Assembly: GCA_046293395.1 (NCBI GenBank)
Contig: JBKBOU010000002.1
Span: 372,001-436,000, forward strand
DNA from: CAYNRA01 sp046293395
GTDB lineage: Bacteria; Bacteroidota; Bacteroidia; Cytophagales; Spirosomataceae
Reading direction: 5' to 3'
Length of the DNA: 64,000 nt
The notes beneath the pieces were generated by a model that was not told where the DNA came from, did no database searches, and saw only the letters and a program-made list of their open reading frames with translations. Positions 61,054-64,000 of this stretch are shown here, piece after piece. Each line of letters starts with the position of its first letter. Position 1 is the first letter of the stretch. A program made the position numbers and the translations under genes.

Positions 61054-62037
61054 ATGAGAGAGATTCAATTCAGAGAAGCCATTCGTGAAGCGATGTCAGA
61101 AGAAATGCGTCGTGATGAAAATGTGTTTCTAATGGGCGAAGAAGTCGCCGAGTACAACGGTGCTTACAAAGCAAGCCAAGGAATGCTTGATGAGTTTGGC
61201 CCAAAACGTGTCATCGATACGCCTATTGCTGAACTTGGCTTTGCCGGTATTGGTGTAGGTGCTGCCATCAATGGTACACGCCCGATTATCGAGTTTATGA
61301 CTTTCAACTTTTCTTTGGTTGCCATTGACCAAGTAATCAACAGTGCTGCTAAAATCATGGCTATGTCTGCGGGACAATATACTTGCCCGATTGTATTTCG
61401 TGGCCCTACCGGTAATGCAGGACAATTAGGTGCGCAGCACTCACAAAACTTTGAAAACTGGTTTGCCAATACGCCTGGCCTCAAAGTGGTTGTACCTTCA
61501 AACCCATACGATGCCAAAGGACTTTTGAAAGCCTCCATTAGAGATAATGACCCCGTTATTTTTATGGAATCTGAGGTAATGTACGGAGATAAGGGTGAAG
61601 TACCTGAAAGCGAATACTTGGTACCCATCGGACAAGCAAAAATCGTTCAAGCAGGTACAGATGTTACGCTTGTTACTTTTGGCAAAATGCTCTCGCGTGT
61701 TGTTATGCCTGCTGTTGAAGCACTTCAAAAAGAAGGAATCAGTGTTGAAGTCATTGATTTACGCACCGTTCGCCCAATTGACTACGCAACAGTTGTGGCA
61801 TCTGTTAAGAAAACAAACCGTTGCGTTGTTGTTGAAGAAGCTTGGCCATTAGCAGCTATTTCTTCAGAAATCACGTACCACTTGCAAAGAAATGCATTCG
61901 ATTATTTAGACGCACCTGTTATTCGTGTGAATAGCATGGACATTCCACTTCACTACGCGCCTACTTTGATTGAAGCAACGCTTCCAAATGTAGAACGCAC
62001 GATAAAGGCGGTCAAAGAAGTATTATATAAAAAGTAA
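61054..62037 (+). CDS. pdhB: Pyruvate dehydrogenase E1 component, beta subunit
   Basis: The protein has 327 residues, the full length of E1 beta. REIQFREAIREAMSEEMRRD and EEVAEYNGAYKASQGMLDEF form the thiamin diphosphate-contact region, and the later RGPTGNAGQLGAQHSQNFEN and VEVIDLRTVRPIDYATVV blocks are also typical. It works with the alpha subunit, which is not adjacent, to decarboxylate pyruvate. A branched-chain keto acid E1 beta is less likely given the sequence. A terminator follows. Confidence 0.92.
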   Translation: MREIQFREAIREAMSEEMRRDENVFLMGEEVAEYNGAYKASQGMLDEFGPKRVIDTPIAELGFAGIGVGAAINGTRPIIEFMTFNFSLVAIDQVINSAAKIMAMSAGQYTCPIVFRGPTGNAGQLGAQHSQNFENWFANTPGLKVVVPSNPYDAKGLLKASIRDNDPVIFMESEVMYGDKGEVPESEYLVPIGQAKIVQAGTDVTLVTFGKMLSRVVMPAVEALQKEGISVEVIDLRTVRPIDYATVVASVKKTNRCVVVEEAWPLAAISSEITYHLQRNAFDYLDAPVIRVNSMDIPLHYAPTLIEATLPNVERTIKAVKEVLYKK

Positions 62038-62058
62038 GAAGGTTTTCTCTTTTTACAC

Positions 62059-62087
62059 AAAAAGGCTTCCCTTGTGGAAGCCTTTTT
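62059..62087 (+). terminator. Terminator after pdhB
   Basis: The stem AAAAAGGCTTCC (62059-62070) / GGAAGCCTTTTT (62076-62087) has a CTTGT loop and T run. The A-rich side would also serve the opposing gene. Confidence 0.92.
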
Positions 62088-62112
62088 GTATTTATACACT
62101 TTATGTATCTTG

Positions 62113-63384
62113 TCATTTCTTATAAACAACACCATCTTTCATAACGAATGTTGTCTTCATCAGAACCTCCGGGTTTGTCAACGGATTACCCGTTACAGCA
62201 ATAATATCGGCTAGTTTCCCTTTTTCAATCGTGCCGAGTTGGTCCGTCATACCGAGAATTTCTGCGTTACCAATCGTCGCAATCTTGAGACATTCCGTCA
62301 TTGGCATTCCTACTTCACTCATATACATAAACTCTTTGGCGTTGTATCCGTGTGGGAAAACACCCGCGTCTGTTCCAAACGCGATTTTTACTCCAGCTTT
62401 GTACGCCCGCTCAAAAGCTTTCTGAATAAGTGCCCCCGTTTCAATAGCTTTAGGGACAATCAATGGATGATAATATCCTTTAATTTTCGCTGAATCTGCC
62501 ACTGTTTTGCCTGCGATAATAGTAGGCACTAAATAAGCCCCTTTTTCTTTGAATAAAGCGATGGCTTCATCATCTAAGAACGAACCGTGTTCAATCGTTG
62601 TGACACCTGCTCTCAAAGCTCTTTTCATTCCTTCCGCACCGTGTGCATGTGCTGCTACATGATAACCATAATCTTTGGCTGTCTGAATAACGCCATCCAA
62701 TTCACTATCTGTAAATTGAGGGCCTTTGCCGTTCTTCGCGATACTCAAAACCCCGCCTGTAGCTGTAATTTTGATACAGTCAACACCATCTTGGTACCTT
62801 TGTCTCACTGCTTTTCTGGCTTCATCTGCACTGTTTACAACACCATCATCCGTACCTTCTGGAAACTGAATATCCGCACGCCAACCGTTTGTCGGATCTC
62901 CATGCCCACCTGTGGTCGCAATCGTTTTCCCCGATGTAAAAATACGCGGCCCTGCAACTGTTCCTTTGTTAATGGCATTTCTGAGGGAAATATTCACGCC
63001 TGAGCCTCCCAAATCACGAACCGTTGTAAAACCTGCCAGGAGCGTAGTCATTCCATTTTTTTGAGCTTCAAAGGCAATATCAGAGGCTGTCATAGACATG
63101 CGCTTGATGTATTGGTCTTTGCTGGTTTCACTTTCTAGGTGAACGTGCATATCAATCAAACCGGGTAAAACCGTTTGCGAGGACAAGTCAATTTCTTTGT
63201 CTGAACCCGTTGCTTTTGTAAAACCATTTTCAACGGCAAGAATTCGATTTTTTTCGACAACAATCGTCTGTTTTGTTGTCATTTTTCCTGTGCGTGTATC
63301 TAAAATTGACCCGCAGTGAATCAATGTTTTCTGTGCCCAAACTGAACTTGAGCAGAGTAAGAATACGTAAAGAATTTTCTTCAT
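62113..63384 (-). CDS. Secreted amidohydrolase-family protein
   Basis: The protein has 423 residues with a signal peptide (ILYVFLLCSSSVWAQ). Metal ligands are in VLPGLIDMHVHLES, a candidate carboxylated Lys in DCIKITATGG, then VAAHAHGAEG, TIEHGSFLDD and IAFGTDAGVF. The arrangement matches Xaa-Pro/imidazolonepropionase-like amidohydrolases of the prolidase-type subgroup. It is probably a periplasmic peptidase or amidase. The natural substrate is unknown. Confidence 0.88.
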   Translation of the reverse strand: MKKILYVFLLCSSSVWAQKTLIHCGSILDTRTGKMTTKQTIVVEKNRILAVENGFTKATGSDKEIDLSSQTVLPGLIDMHVHLESETSKDQYIKRMSMTASDIAFEAQKNGMTTLLAGFTTVRDLGGSGVNISLRNAINKGTVAGPRIFTSGKTIATTGGHGDPTNGWRADIQFPEGTDDGVVNSADEARKAVRQRYQDGVDCIKITATGGVLSIAKNGKGPQFTDSELDGVIQTAKDYGYHVAAHAHGAEGMKRALRAGVTTIEHGSFLDDEAIALFKEKGAYLVPTIIAGKTVADSAKIKGYYHPLIVPKAIETGALIQKAFERAYKAGVKIAFGTDAGVFPHGYNAKEFMYMSEVGMPMTECLKIATIGNAEILGMTDQLGTIEKGKLADIIAVTGNPLTNPEVLMKTTFVMKDGVVYKK

Positions 63385-63505
63385 CGTGTTTGCATTTGTT
63401 TAGGTAATTGAGAATAAATAAAAATCTAAATGAGAAGACAATATAGATGAAAACTATGATTTGTACAGACATTTAAGGAAAAAGTATTTCCATTTTAAAA
63501 ACAAA

Positions 63506-63534
63506 AGCTCTTCCCTTGGTAAAAGAGAAGAGCT
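63506..63534 (-). terminator. Terminator after the pyrophosphatase gene
   Basis: AGCTCTTC (63506-63513) and GAAGAGCT (63527-63534) form an 8-bp stem with a T-rich tail on the minus strand. Confidence 0.8.
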
Positions 63535-63557
63535 GGGCAGTAGCTTCGGAAATCGTA

Positions 63558-64000
63558 TTATTCTTTATCGAATGCCAAGTTTTTATAATCCAAAATAGAT
63601 TGTTCGATGACCTCGTGCGCACCTTCCACGCCGTATTCGTAGGCGATTGCACACTGTTGTGGCTCTCCTGGGAGATTTTTATACGTCAAGAAATAGTGTT
63701 TTACTCTTTCCATGACTGCCTCAGGCAACTCGCTGATGTCCTTGAACTGACCATAAAGTTGGTCTCCAACCAAAACAGCAATGATTTTATCGTCTGCCTC
63801 TCCTTTGTCTAGGAAACAAAAACCACCAATCGGGCGCGCTTTCAACAAAATATCGCCATGTGGAATATTATGACTAGACAAAACACAGATATCGATTGGG
63901 TCGCCGTCCCCACATTCTACGTTTTCGACACCATGTGCGCGCGCATATTCAGCGATTCCATCTCCACAATATGTTTGCGGAATAAAACCATAGAGAGCAG
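63558..64000 (-). CDS. ppa: Inorganic pyrophosphatase, 5' end beyond the window
   Basis: The frame stays open to the right edge, so the start is outside; 147 codons are visible before the stop. FIPQTYCGDGIAEYARAHG and the family signature GDGDPIDICVL (DxDPxD) form the metal-binding site. It continues KARPIGGFCFLDKGEADDKI, typical of family I soluble enzymes. It hydrolyses pyrophosphate and so drives biosynthetic reactions. A terminator follows about 25 bases after the stop. Confidence 0.93.
   Translation of the reverse strand, partial: ALYGFIPQTYCGDGIAEYARAHGVENVECGDGDPIDICVLSSHNIPHGDILLKARPIGGFCFLDKGEADDKIIAVLVGDQLYGQFKDISELPEAVMERVKHYFLTYKNLPGEPQQCAIAYEYGVEGAHEVIEQSILDYKNLAFDKE

Overview
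The window looks like chromosomal DNA of a member of the Bacteroidota, most likely an aquatic Cytophagales-type bacterium. The evidence is family content: PD40/OmpA and PorT-type envelope proteins, a TonB-dependent receptor, a Reg_prop/LytS sensor kinase with a LytTR regulator, bifunctional HisB, a GH3/serine-hydrolase fusion, and a proton-pumping rhodopsin. Ribosome binding sites are weak throughout, so several starts were chosen from signal peptides or family N-termini. No species is claimed.

Layout. 1-8.2 kb: the end of an OmpA-family gene, then a surface-polysaccharide/lipid glycosylation cluster (GT-C enzyme, GT2, second GT-C-like protein, acyltransferase 3) converging on a GT2 plus small membrane protein pair. 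8.3-22.9 kb: an accessory island bounded by two direct copies of a decayed SDR/MFS chimeric pseudogene. Its intact genes all lie on the minus strand and include many defence-type genes (Abi_2 HEPN protein, GIY-YIG-like protein, HaeII-like restriction-modification pair, pPIWI-associating-nuclease-like protein, OLD nuclease). There are also two small unknown gene pairs (DUF2188 and DUF6934 type) and a secreted-protein cluster. Many of these units are followed directly by an imperfect palindrome of about 130-150 bp with TAAC/GTTA-like ends, so the island reads as an integron-like cassette array with no integrase in view.

22.9-38.1 kb: housekeeping and envelope genes (radA, lipoprotein hydrolase, MscS channel, DUF4394 lipoprotein, hisB, tRNA-Pro(GGG), a secreted protein built of 32-residue repeats, TolC-family protein, GH3-beta-lactamase fusion, two pirins). 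38.6-49.7 kb: two-component system, MFS transporter with RsmB-type methyltransferase, Rrf2 regulator next to an aldehyde dehydrogenase, and a TonB receptor. 49.9-64 kb: ABC-F protein, DedA protein, lpxH, small regulators and enzymes, a PQQ dehydrogenase, a proteorhodopsin with its own terminator, pdhB, an amidohydrolase and the 3' part of inorganic pyrophosphatase.

Two things stand out. One is the cassette-like defence array. The other is the rhodopsin, which has a DTE proton-pump motif and, by alignment from memory, glycine at the position that opens the carotenoid-antenna fenestration in xanthorhodopsin. A dispersed palindromic repeat (core CCCCAAAATAGCTAC) marks the island edge and two other intergenic regions.
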